Assembly: GCA_903828255.1 (NCBI GenBank)
Contig: CAIKLQ010000713.1
Span: forward strand, 1 to 33,126
Source: an uncultured Verrucomicrobiota bacterium
Lineage (GTDB): Bacteria; Verrucomicrobiota; Verrucomicrobiia; Limisphaerales; JADLHS01
DNA: 33,126 nucleotides
Reading direction: 5' to 3'
Shown: positions 23,720 through 30,908 of the stretch, piece by piece
Layout: each line of letters starts with the position of its first letter
How positions within the stretch are numbered: position 1 is the stretch's first letter
The notes under the pieces: model-generated
What the model was told of the DNA's origin: nothing
Seen by the model: only the letters and a program-made list of their open reading frames with translations
Databases searched by the model: none
Made by a program: the position numbers and the translations under genes

Positions 23720-24517
23720 ATGAAACCGGCTGGCGACGGCTCCCCGCGCCTGACGCGCGCGTTCACGCTGATCGAGTTGCTCGTGGTCATCGGCATCATC
23801 GCGGTCCTCGCCGCCCTGCTTCTGCCAGCGTTGACCTCCGCCAAAGACAAAAGCAAACGGACCGTGTGTTTGTCCAACCTGCGGCAGATTGGTTTTGCGC
23901 TGAACATTTACGCGCAAGACTACGAGGGCCGGATTCCGTTTGGACCGAAAGCGCCGCCGTTCACCAGCCCCGCAGATCTCTATCCTTCCACGGGCGCGCC
24001 AACCAGTCTGCTCTCGCTTCAAAGCGGCGCTCCGGTCGGACTTGGTTTATTGCTGGCTCAACATCTCGCCGCGCAACCAAAAGTGATGTTCTGCCCCGGC
24101 AACGACCAAACGCTGGATGCGGAGGTCGAACTCGGCCGCGTCGGCAACACTCAGGCCCAAGGCAGCTTTTATTATCGGCACGGCGGCGTCACCAATCTGT
24201 TTGATAATCCCTTGGCGCCAACGCCGTCCGAACACCTCCGGCTCGACAACCTCGGTCTGAATCGGGATGGCCTGCCGATCCGCGCCCTGGCCATTGATAC
24301 GCAGTTTCTCTGTCCACCGGAGTTGGACGTGTTCAATATCAAACCCCGCACCCATCATCGGCAGAAGTCCGCAAATGTTTTGTTTGCCGATGGTCACGCG
24401 GTCTCGCGGGCCAACCGCGACCAGCGATTCACGGTGGACGCGACGGATTACAGCCAAATCCGCAATTCCTTCAGCAAGATTCTCCAGGTGCTGGAGCGGG
24501 CGGACGCCGAGCCTTGA
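23720..24517 (+). CDS. Type II/IV pseudopilin-like protein with H-X9-DG-like C-terminus
   Basis: 265 residues. The N-terminus is a prepilin leader and methylation helix: RLTRA then [20 protein letters not shown], with Glu at position 5 of the mature helix. The residue before the expected cut is Ala rather than the usual Gly, which peptidase PilD/GspO tolerates less commonly. The C-terminal half contains [20 protein letters not shown], close to the H-X9-DG pattern typical of the many pseudopilins of Verrucomicrobiota and Planctomycetota; here the spacing is one residue longer. The role of these proteins is not established. The ATG at 23720 lies one base after the stop of the preceding gene, so the three genes from 21927 look like one operon. 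Upstream in-frame codons would place a basic tail before the leader and were not chosen. Confidence 0.85.
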   Translation: MKPAGDGSPRLTRAFTLIELLVVIGIIAVLAALLLPALTSAKDKSKRTVCLSNLRQIGFALNIYAQDYEGRIPFGPKAPPFTSPADLYPSTGAPTSLLSLQSGAPVGLGLLLAQHLAAQPKVMFCPGNDQTLDAEVELGRVGNTQAQGSFYYRHGGVTNLFDNPLAPTPSEHLRLDNLGLNRDGLPIRALAIDTQFLCPPELDVFNIKPRTHHRQKSANVLFADGHAVSRANRDQRFTVDATDYSQIRNSFSKILQVLERADAEP

Positions 24518-24580
24518 GGCGCGAGATTCGGCGCGAGATTTCAACTTGTCGCCGCGCGGCGCGTCCTTCATCCTGCCGTC

Positions 24581-24970
24581 ATGGAATCGCAGTTGCCTCA
24601 ATACATCGCGGTGCTGATGCTGTTCGTCCTGGCCGTGGCCGCCACCGGCGGCATGATTTTGCTTTCGACGCTGCTCGGCAAGCGCGGGGCCAGTTCCAAA
24701 ATCAAGGACACCGCTTACGAGTGCGGCATGATCCCGATTGGCCCCGGCGGCACGCGGATGTCCGTAAAGTTCTACCTCGTGGCGATGCTGTTCATCCTGT
24801 TCGACATCGAAGTGGTGTTCATGTATCCGTGGGCCGCCATCTACAAGGAAATGCTCCAACACGAAGCGACGCGAAATCTGATTCTCGGCTCGATGGTTTC
24901 CTTCCTGGGGATCTTGTTCGTCGGTTACATTTACGCCGTGAAGAAACGGGCGTTTGACTGGAAGAGCTAG
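24581..24970 (+). CDS. nuoA: NADH-quinone oxidoreductase subunit A
   Basis: 129 residues with three membrane helices (YIAVLMLFVLAVAATGGMIL, FYLVAMLFILFDIEVVFMYP, LILGSMVSFLGILFVGYIYA). It has the conserved loop AYECGMIPIG, which contains the family's ECG cysteine, and the FDIEVVF motif. NuoA/NdhC is a small core subunit of the membrane arm of respiratory complex I, next to the quinone site. It usually heads a nuoABCD... operon, but here the next gene is a phosphohexomutase and no other nuo gene is in the window. The ATG at 24581 is well placed and gives the normal family length. Confidence 0.9.
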   Translation: MESQLPQYIAVLMLFVLAVAATGGMILLSTLLGKRGASSKIKDTAYECGMIPIGPGGTRMSVKFYLVAMLFILFDIEVVFMYPWAAIYKEMLQHEATRNLILGSMVSFLGILFVGYIYAVKKRAFDWKS

Positions 24971-24972
24971 CC

Positions 24973-24993
24973 GGGTTGCGGGCTCCGGGTTGC
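24973..24993. repeat. Short heptanucleotide-period repeat
   Basis: GGGTTGC, GGGCTCC, GGGTTGC in tandem, starting 3 nt after the nuoA stop. The first and third units are identical. Same 7-bp period as at 14376 and 15765, different sequence. Confidence 0.5.
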
Positions 24994-25065
24994 GTCAAGC
25001 AGCGCGGAACGCCCGCTCACCACTTGACGCACCACGCAATACAGACCCCGCAACACCCTCATTTT

Positions 25066-26493
25066 ATGATCAAATTCGGAACCTCCGGCTGGCGCGGCAT
25101 CATCGCGCAGGATTTCACCTTTGAAAACGTGCGCCTCGCCGCCCAGGGCATTGCGCAATACTTGCGAGCAGAACTGGCGAATCCGCAATCGGCCATTCAT
25201 GGTCGAAAGCCCGTCGTCGTCATCGGCTACGACACGCGTTTCCTCGGGCGCGAGTTCTCTCTGGCGGTGGCGGAAGTGCTCGCGCGCAATGACCTCGATC
25301 CGTTGCTCTGCGTTCGTGACGCGCCCACGCCCGTGATCTCCCACAGCATCCGTACGCGAAAGGCCATTGGCGGCATCAACCTGACTGCCAGCCACAATCC
25401 GGCGGAGTATCAAGGTCTGAAGTTTTCCACGAGTAATGGCGCGCCCGCGCACCCCGAGGTCACGAAGCAGATCGAAGCGAACTGCGCTGCGTTGCGGGCG
25501 CAGGGTTGGGGGGTTCAGGGCGCCGTCGTCGGCCGATTCAAATGCAAGACGTTTGATCCGCAACCGGCCTATTTCAAGCAACTCACCAAGCTCGTGGACT
25601 TTGCTGCCATCAAGCAGGCGAAGCTGAAGATCGCGGTCGAGTTAATGTATGGCACAGGCCGGGGTTATCTCGACGAGTTGCTGGAAAAGGCCGGCGCGAA
25701 GATCACCGTCTTTCACAACGAGTTGAATCCGCTATTTGGCGGGCATCATCCCGAGCCGGACGCGTCGGGAATGGCCGAGGTCAGCAAGTTCGTCCGCAGC
25801 GGCAAGGCGCAAATGGGATTGGGCCTCGACGGCGACGCCGACCGATTTGGCGTCGTGGACAAGGACGGGACGTGGTTGACGCCGAATCAAATCCTCGCCC
25901 TCGCCCTTTACCATCTGAAAAAGAATCGTGGCTGCACGGGCGCGGTGGTGCGCACCGTGCCGACAAGTCATCAAGTGGACGCCGTGGCGGCGCTGCTTGG
26001 CGTGAAGGTCCACGAAACGCCGGTCGGGTTCAAATACATTGGCGCTTTGATGGAGAGCGAGCCGATTATCGTCGGCGGCGAGGAATCCGGCGGCTTGAGC
26101 GTGAAAGGTCATGTGCCGGAGAAAGACGGCATTCTCGCATGCCTGCTGATGGCGGAGTTGGTGGCGACCGAGCGCAAGTCGCTGGGGCAAATCCTCAAGG
26201 ACCTTGCGAAACAAATTGGCGAATTTCATACTGAGCGGATCAACATCCCGATTCAACCGGCGAGCAAGGACGCCATCATGGCGAAACTCGGGGCGGGTTT
26301 GGAAAGCATCGGATCGTTCAAGGTCGAGAAATTTGTCACGACCGACGGCTTCAAGTTTCTGCTACCGAACCATGAGTGGGTGGCTTTTCGCGCCAGCGGC
26401 ACGGAGCCGCTATTTCGCTGCTACATCGAGGCGAAGTCGGTGGCGAATCTCAAGAAGCTCCGGACCGCTTGCTGCCAGTTGCTGAGTGCGTGA
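25066..26493 (+). CDS. Phosphoglucomutase/phosphomannomutase family protein
   Basis: 475 residues with the alpha-D-phosphohexomutase motifs in order: N-terminal FGTSGWRGII; active serine loop TASHNP (phospho-accepting Ser109); metal-binding loop DGDADRF (D255, D257, D259); sugar-binding loop GGEESGGLS; and phosphate-binding loop RASGTEPLFRCYIEA. It interconverts the 1- and 6-phosphates of glucose or mannose, possibly glucosamine, feeding glycogen, cell-wall or polysaccharide synthesis in the cytoplasm. The GEESGG loop is usual for glucose/mannose-specific members. The ATG at 25066 is chosen because translation begins MIKFGTSGWRG, the normal start; the frame is open about 30 codons further up without family similarity. 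It stands alone after nuoA. Confidence 0.88.
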   Translation: MIKFGTSGWRGIIAQDFTFENVRLAAQGIAQYLRAELANPQSAIHGRKPVVVIGYDTRFLGREFSLAVAEVLARNDLDPLLCVRDAPTPVISHSIRTRKAIGGINLTASHNPAEYQGLKFSTSNGAPAHPEVTKQIEANCAALRAQGWGVQGAVVGRFKCKTFDPQPAYFKQLTKLVDFAAIKQAKLKIAVELMYGTGRGYLDELLEKAGAKITVFHNELNPLFGGHHPEPDASGMAEVSKFVRSGKAQMGLGLDGDADRFGVVDKDGTWLTPNQILALALYHLKKNRGCTGAVVRTVPTSHQVDAVAALLGVKVHETPVGFKYIGALMESEPIIVGGEESGGLSVKGHVPEKDGILACLLMAELVATERKSLGQILKDLAKQIGEFHTERINIPIQPASKDAIMAKLGAGLESIGSFKVEKFVTTDGFKFLLPNHEWVAFRASGTEPLFRCYIEAKSVANLKKLRTACCQLLSA

Positions 26494-26700
26494 GTGGTTG
26501 GGTGGTGGCGGGTGGTTTAGCGGTTCGTAGGATGGGTGTCGCGACGTCTGTCCTCCTGAATAGCCACCGGGAACTCTTCATCGGCCAGGAAGCGTTGGAC
26601 AGTCGCCGCGGGTGACAGACCTTCTTCGCGCGGTCAACTCAGTGTCGTGTGGGTCATTTTGAAGTGCTTTTGGATTGCGTCGCGGACTAAAACTAGCAGA

Positions 26701-26731
26701 GAGGCGAGCTCCGCGCCTTTGCTCGCGCCTC
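26701..26731. repeat. Imperfect hairpin near the transposase remnant
   Basis: GAGGCGAGC (26701-26709) pairs with GCTCGCGCCTC (26721-26731) with a 2-nt bulge. It lies about 55 nt past the stop of the truncated transposase. No T-run is seen. The surrounding gap 26494-26785 shows nothing else. Confidence 0.35.
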
Positions 26732-26785
26732 CCTGCGGTCGAAGGCTCGTTGCGCCGCCGCACTGTTTTCGCTGGGGGCCTCTGT

Positions 26786-27538
26786 TCAGATTTCCGGTAG
26801 CATGCAGGTGAGGATTTTGAGTCGCAGGTATTCCTCATCGCGCAGGCCATAAGCGCGGCGCTGGAGGACGCGAATCTTGTTATTCACCCCTTCGACAAAA
26901 CCCAAGGGCACTTTGTTCTGAGGTTTATAGTCCGCGGCGATGCTGTCCCAGTAGCGATCAATCATTCGGGCAAATTTCTCGTGCGGTTGCAAACGTTGCC
27001 ACTTCAGCGCCTGCTTCCAGTTCTCGAAGCACCGTCGCGCCCACGCCTCACTCTGGTAGTTCCACAATTGCCCGAAGAATTCCTTGAGCAAATAGGCGAT
27101 GTTCAAGCGTTTGTTCCCCTGGAGCAGCTTGGCGAGGAATCGGCGACCATCCCGCGTGAGATGGGCGTGGTGGGATAGCAGTGTGTATTTCTGGCCTTTG
27201 ATAAATTGGCGGTCCTTGCCGGTGAGCCGGGCATATTCGCTCTGGCGCACTTGGTCTAACGCCTCCCCCAGATGGGCGATCACATGGAACTTGTCGAAGA
27301 GGATGCTGGCGCCCGGAGTCTGCTCCAGAGTGGCATTCCGAAAGGGTTTCCACATGTCCATCACCGCCAAATAAATGCCCCGGCATTGCTTCGGGCCCAA
27401 TTCGTGGAAGAACAAGGCTAAGCTCGCCTCCGAGCGATCCGTGCCGCCAAACCAGATCAACCGCCGCCGTAACAGGTCGCTGGCAGCTTGTTCTACCTCG
27501 TATCCGGTCGGAAGCCAGGCGCTTGATTCAACCGACAT
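26786..27538 (-). pseudogene. 5'-truncated ISL3-family transposase
   Basis: 250 codons are open, against about 400 in complete ISL3 transposases. What remains is the C-terminal catalytic part: AVMDMWKPFRNA (second catalytic Asp), ILFDKFHVIAHLGEALDQVR, LLSHHAHLTRDGRRFLAKLL, LLKEFFGQLWNY, WKQALKWQRLQP and FVEGVNNKIRVLQRRAYG (catalytic Glu). The N-terminal zinc-finger and helix-turn-helix region and the strand with the first catalytic Asp are missing. The first 25 or so residues (MSVESSAWLPTGYEVEQAAS...) do not look like the family, so the break lies near 27460. The protein should be inactive. GGCCTCTGTTCAG (26776-26788), overlapping the stop, may be the remaining terminal repeat. The other end is lost. 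Confidence 0.75.
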
Positions 27539-27591
27539 GGGTGAGTCGAGACTCCAGCGAGCAACACCATTACCGCCGCAGGTGGGAAAGA

Positions 27592-27650
27592 GGGTCAGAA
27601 CAATGAGGTCAAAACCGTGGCTGCATTATTCTGACCCCGTTATTCTGACC
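27592..27650. repeat. GGTCAGAATAA-type inverted and direct repeat
   Basis: GGGTCAGAACAATG (27592-27605) pairs with CATTATTCTGACCC (27624-27637) with one mismatch. A third, direct copy TTATTCTGACC follows at 27640-27650. It sits about 55 nt outside the truncated transposase frame. Similar GGTCAGAAT-type repeats are known to me from mobile-element surroundings, but I cannot assign the family. Confidence 0.5.
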
Positions 27651-27827
27651 GGGGTTTTGGTCGGTTTCCTGGATTCCCGATTCGCCAAGTTTGCCATCGC
27701 CGGGTTCATGATTTTTCCCGCGCTGGCGTCCGCCCGGTTCTCCGTCCTGACTGTTTCCTGCTGCCTGTCTGCTGCCATTAGCGCAGAAATAATGGAGTTT
27801 GGTCGGAGAATTTGCTGCTACTGTGTA

Positions 27828-27895
27828 ACCGACTGGCAACCTCGACCGTCGGTAAAGCTGGGATTGCCACTTATCGGAACGGGAATCGGTGGCGA
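27828..27895 (+). promoter_or_regulatory. Possible structured leader (pseudoknot and competing hairpin) of the DUF1549 operon
   Basis: ACCGAC (27828-27833) pairs with GTCGGT (27848-27853). The loop TGGCAA (27834-27839) can pair with TTGCCA (27864-27869), an H-type pseudoknot. TTGCCAC (27864-27870) can instead pair with GTGGCGA (27889-27895, one G-U), a hairpin ending 8 nt before the ATG at 27904. Mutually exclusive pairings before a start codon suggest regulation. The element could equally be a decayed copy of the hairpin repeat at 3788-3827, with which it shares CCGACTGGCA. Confidence 0.25.
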
Positions 27896-27903
27896 AAAAT
27901 ATC

Positions 27904-29520
27904 ATGAAATCGTGGTGGATGTGTTCAGGTTTGCAAGCGCGGCTGGAAAGCTGGCCGCGCTCCGTTTTTCTCCTCGCTGCCGGGTGGCCGCTGCTCCTCG
28001 CCGTCGGTTTCGCCAGATCAGCCGAATCCCCGTTCGAGACTTCGGTGGCCCCGAAGGCGGCTGGTCGCATTGACGAACTGGTTTTCGCCCGGCTCGACCG
28101 GCTGAAAATCCCGCCGGCAAATCTTTGTTCCGACGGCGTGTTCGTCCGGCGCGCGTATCTGGACGCCATCGGCACGCTGCCGACGACGCAGGAGGCGAAC
28201 GACTTCATTCTGAGCCGCGATGCGAACAAACGGCGCGCCCTGATTGATCGCCTGCTCGAACGCCCGGAGTTCCCCGATTACTGGGGAATGAAGTGGTGCG
28301 ATTTGTTGCGGGTGAAAGCCGAGTTCCCGATCAACCTCTGGCCGAATGCCGCGCAGGCTTACCATCGTTGGATTCGCGATTCGATTCGCGACCGCAAGCC
28401 CTACGACCAGTTCGCGCGCGAGTTGCTCACGAGCAGCGGCAGCAACTTTCGCGTCGCCCCCGTCAACTTTTACCGCGCCATGCAAAACCGGGAGCCGGAA
28501 GGCATCGCGCAGACGGTCGCCCTCACATTCATGGGTGTGCGCGCGGACAAATGGCCGGCGGAAAAACTCGCGGGCTTGGCAGCGTTCTTTGCCAAAGTCG
28601 GCGCGAAGTCCACCTCGGAGTGGAAGGAGGAAATCATTTTCTTCGACGCGGCGAAAACAAACGCCACGTCCCCTGCCCCGCTGTTTCCCGATGGCCAACC
28701 GGCGAAGCTCACCGCCGATCAAGACCCGCGGGCGGTCTTCGCCGATTGGCTGATTGAACCGCAGAACGCGTGGTTCACGCGCAACATCGCGAATCGCGTC
28801 TGGTCCTGGCTGCTCGGGCGCGGAATCATCCACGAGGCAGACGACATCCGCGCCGACAATCCGCCCAGCAATCCCGAACTCTTGGCGTATCTCGAATCCG
28901 AACTCATCGCGGCGAAGTATGACCCGAAGCAGCTCTACCGACTCATTCTCAATTCGCAGACCTACCAACTCGCCTGCGTCCCGGCCAGCGACCAACCCGA
29001 GGCCGTGGCCAATTTCGCCAGCTACCCGTTGCGCCGGCTCGAAGCGGAGGTGCTGATTGACGCGCTCAATCGCCTCACCGGCACGACCGAGAAATACACC
29101 AGCGCCATCCCTGAGCCGTTCACGTTCATCCCGGACGATATGCGCGCAATCGCGTTGCCCGACGGCAGCATCGCGAGTCCATTCCTCGAATTGTTCGGCC
29201 GCGCCGCCCGCGACACGGGCTTGGAATCCGAACGCAACAATCGCCTCACCGCAGCGCAGGCGTTGCACCTGCTCAACTCCAGTCACGTTCAGCGCAAAAT
29301 CGAGCAGAGCCGCCTGGTGCAGACGCTGACGCAATCGAAGAGCCCGCCGCGCGAAATCGTGAACGGGCTTTACCTCGCCGTGTTGTCGCGCTTTCCGACC
29401 GAGAACGAGCAAAGCCTCGTGGCGGCGCAATTCCAGAACCCCGGCAACAAGAACCGCGAGGTTGCCGCCGATCTCGCTTGGGCGCTGCTGAACAGCGCGG
29501 AGTTTCTTTACCGGCACTGA
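27904..29520 (+). CDS. Exported DUF1549/DUF1553 protein lacking the CxxCH motif
   Basis: 538 residues from this start (GTG at 27889 is an alternative). A signal peptide occupies about 1-40 (VFLLAAGWPLLLAVGFARSAE). DUF1549 covers about 50-240 (RIDELVFARLDRLKIPPANL, FVRRAYLDAIGTLPT, ALIDRLLERPEFPDYWGMKW) and DUF1553 about 270-535 (DPRAVFADWLIEPQNAWFTR, ANRVWSWLLGRGIIHEADDI, RLILNSQTYQLAC). Such proteins are abundant in Planctomycetota and Verrucomicrobiota, act outside the cytoplasm and are paired with DUF1501 proteins; their chemistry is not established. Odd point: where many members have a CxxCH stretch before the KW...GLAAFF segment, this one reads TFMGVRADKWPAEKLAGLAA, with no cysteine pair. 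The gene is followed at 20 nt by the DUF1501 gene. Confidence 0.88.
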   Translation: MKSWWMCSGLQARLESWPRSVFLLAAGWPLLLAVGFARSAESPFETSVAPKAAGRIDELVFARLDRLKIPPANLCSDGVFVRRAYLDAIGTLPTTQEANDFILSRDANKRRALIDRLLERPEFPDYWGMKWCDLLRVKAEFPINLWPNAAQAYHRWIRDSIRDRKPYDQFARELLTSSGSNFRVAPVNFYRAMQNREPEGIAQTVALTFMGVRADKWPAEKLAGLAAFFAKVGAKSTSEWKEEIIFFDAAKTNATSPAPLFPDGQPAKLTADQDPRAVFADWLIEPQNAWFTRNIANRVWSWLLGRGIIHEADDIRADNPPSNPELLAYLESELIAAKYDPKQLYRLILNSQTYQLACVPASDQPEAVANFASYPLRRLEAEVLIDALNRLTGTTEKYTSAIPEPFTFIPDDMRAIALPDGSIASPFLELFGRAARDTGLESERNNRLTAAQALHLLNSSHVQRKIEQSRLVQTLTQSKSPPREIVNGLYLAVLSRFPTENEQSLVAAQFQNPGNKNREVAADLAWALLNSAEFLYRH

Positions 29521-29540
29521 ACCCTCAAACCGCCAAAACT

Positions 29541-30908
29541 ATGAATGAAGAATGTCAGACGAGTCAGGCCGGTCGGACTGCGGGCCAACCAAACACCCTC
29601 TCTCGCCGCGCCGCGCTTCGCCTGGGCTTGGGCGGTGCCGCGGGCTGCCTGCTGGCGGATAAACTGGCTTTGCCAACATTAGCCACCGCACGCCAAGCCA
29701 CCGCGAAATCCGTCATCCAAATCTGGATGTGGGGCGGGCCTTGCCACCTCGACACGTTCGATCCCAAGCCGGACGCCGGCAACGATTACGCCGGCCCGTT
29801 CACGAAACCCCTCGCCACAAACGTGGCCGGCGTCCGCGTGTGCGAGCTGCTGCCGCTGCTCGCCAAACAGGCGGACAAGTATTCACTCATCCGCAGCATG
29901 AGCCACGGCAACAACGGCCACGAGACCGCCAGCTACATCGTCCAGACCGGGCGCGCGTCCGGCGGGCGCGAGGTCTTTCCCGGCGTCGGCGCAGTGGTGT
30001 CGTTGCTCAAAGGTTACGACGCGGGCTATCACGGATTGCTGCCGCCCTACATCGTGCTGACGGAAGTGCAGGGGCGGTTTTCCGAAGCGGGCTTTCTCGG
30101 CTCGCGCCACAAACCCTTCGCCACCGGCGGCGATCCCGGCGCGCAGCGTTTCATGGTGGAAGGCGTCATCGCGCCCGGCATCAGCGACGAGCGCCAGAAA
30201 TCACGGCGCGAATTGCTCCGCAAACTGAACACCCTCGAACACGCGATGAAGAGCGACCCCAACATCACCGCCCTCGGCAAGTGCCAGACCGAAGCCTACG
30301 AAATGATCCTCGGCGACGCGGGCAAGGTGTTCGATCTCGCGCAGGAGAAAGACGAACTGCGCGAGCGTTACGGGCGTAACACTTTCGGGCAGTCGTGCCT
30401 GATGGCGCGGCGGCTCGTCGAGCGCGGCGTGCCTTATGTGACGATCAACTACAAGGGCTGGGACACGCACAAGCAGCATTTTCAGACCATGCGCCGCAAG
30501 TTGCCCGAACTCGACAAAGGGCTGGCGACGCTGCTCGATGACCTTTCGCAACGCGGCCTGCTCGGCTCGACCATCGTCTGGTGCGGCGGCGAGTTCGGGC
30601 GCACGCCGAAGGTGCAATGGGAGCCCCCCTGGAACGGCGGACGGAATCATTTCGGGAAATGCTTTTCCGCGCTGGTCTCGGGGGGCGGATTCAAAGGCGG
30701 GCAATTCCTTGGCGCGTCGGACAAGCGCGGGGAGGAAGTCGCCGAGCGGCTCGTGCATCCGAGCGACCTCATCGGCAGCATGTATGAACTGCTAGGCATT
30801 GATCCCGAGGCGAAGCTGCCGCATCCGCAGGGGTTGGATGTTCGCGCCGTGCCCAGCCCGGGTGAAGGCGTGAAGACCGGCGGACTGCTGCGGGAGATCA
30901 TGGCGTGA
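29541..30908 (+). CDS. DUF1501 protein with Tat signal
   Basis: 455 residues. The N-terminus has a twin-arginine export signal, SRRAALRLGLGGAAGCLLA, so the folded protein is probably exported by Tat. DUF1501 is a sulfatase/phosphatase-fold relative. Visible family motifs are IWMWGGPCHLDTFDPKPDAG, RSMSHGNNGHETASYIVQTG, YKGWDTHKQHF and WCGGEFGRTPKVQ, with a later GGRNHFGKCFSALVSGGGF; His and Asp residues in these would bind metal by analogy. The substrate is unknown. It is the usual partner of DUF1549/DUF1553 proteins, here directly upstream. The ATG at 29541 is chosen because it leads straight into the Tat signal. Its TGA stop overlaps a GTG of the next gene (30905-30908), suggesting coupling. 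Confidence 0.9.
   Translation: MNEECQTSQAGRTAGQPNTLSRRAALRLGLGGAAGCLLADKLALPTLATARQATAKSVIQIWMWGGPCHLDTFDPKPDAGNDYAGPFTKPLATNVAGVRVCELLPLLAKQADKYSLIRSMSHGNNGHETASYIVQTGRASGGREVFPGVGAVVSLLKGYDAGYHGLLPPYIVLTEVQGRFSEAGFLGSRHKPFATGGDPGAQRFMVEGVIAPGISDERQKSRRELLRKLNTLEHAMKSDPNITALGKCQTEAYEMILGDAGKVFDLAQEKDELRERYGRNTFGQSCLMARRLVERGVPYVTINYKGWDTHKQHFQTMRRKLPELDKGLATLLDDLSQRGLLGSTIVWCGGEFGRTPKVQWEPPWNGGRNHFGKCFSALVSGGGFKGGQFLGASDKRGEEVAERLVHPSDLIGSMYELLGIDPEAKLPHPQGLDVRAVPSPGEGVKTGGLLREIMA

Larger units (their letters stand above)
27539..27903. other. Non-coding gap between the IS remnant and the DUF1549 operon
   Basis: About 365 nt. It holds an inverted repeat of GGTCAGAA-type sequence (27592-27650) and, just before the operon, a possible pseudoknot leader (27828-27895). 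No gene is supported. Confidence 0.55.

Noticed and set aside
27820-27903. c-di-GMP-I (GEMM) riboswitch before the DUF1549 operon
   Set aside because: GGCAA and AAAGC strings occur in suggestive order, but the conserved tetraloop stem and the ACGCAAAGCC core are absent. Kept only as an unassigned structured leader.
28018-29517. Minus-strand open frame of 499 codons opposite the DUF1549/DUF1553 gene
   Set aside because: Antisense shadow; the plus-strand gene has a signal peptide, both domains and operon spacing.
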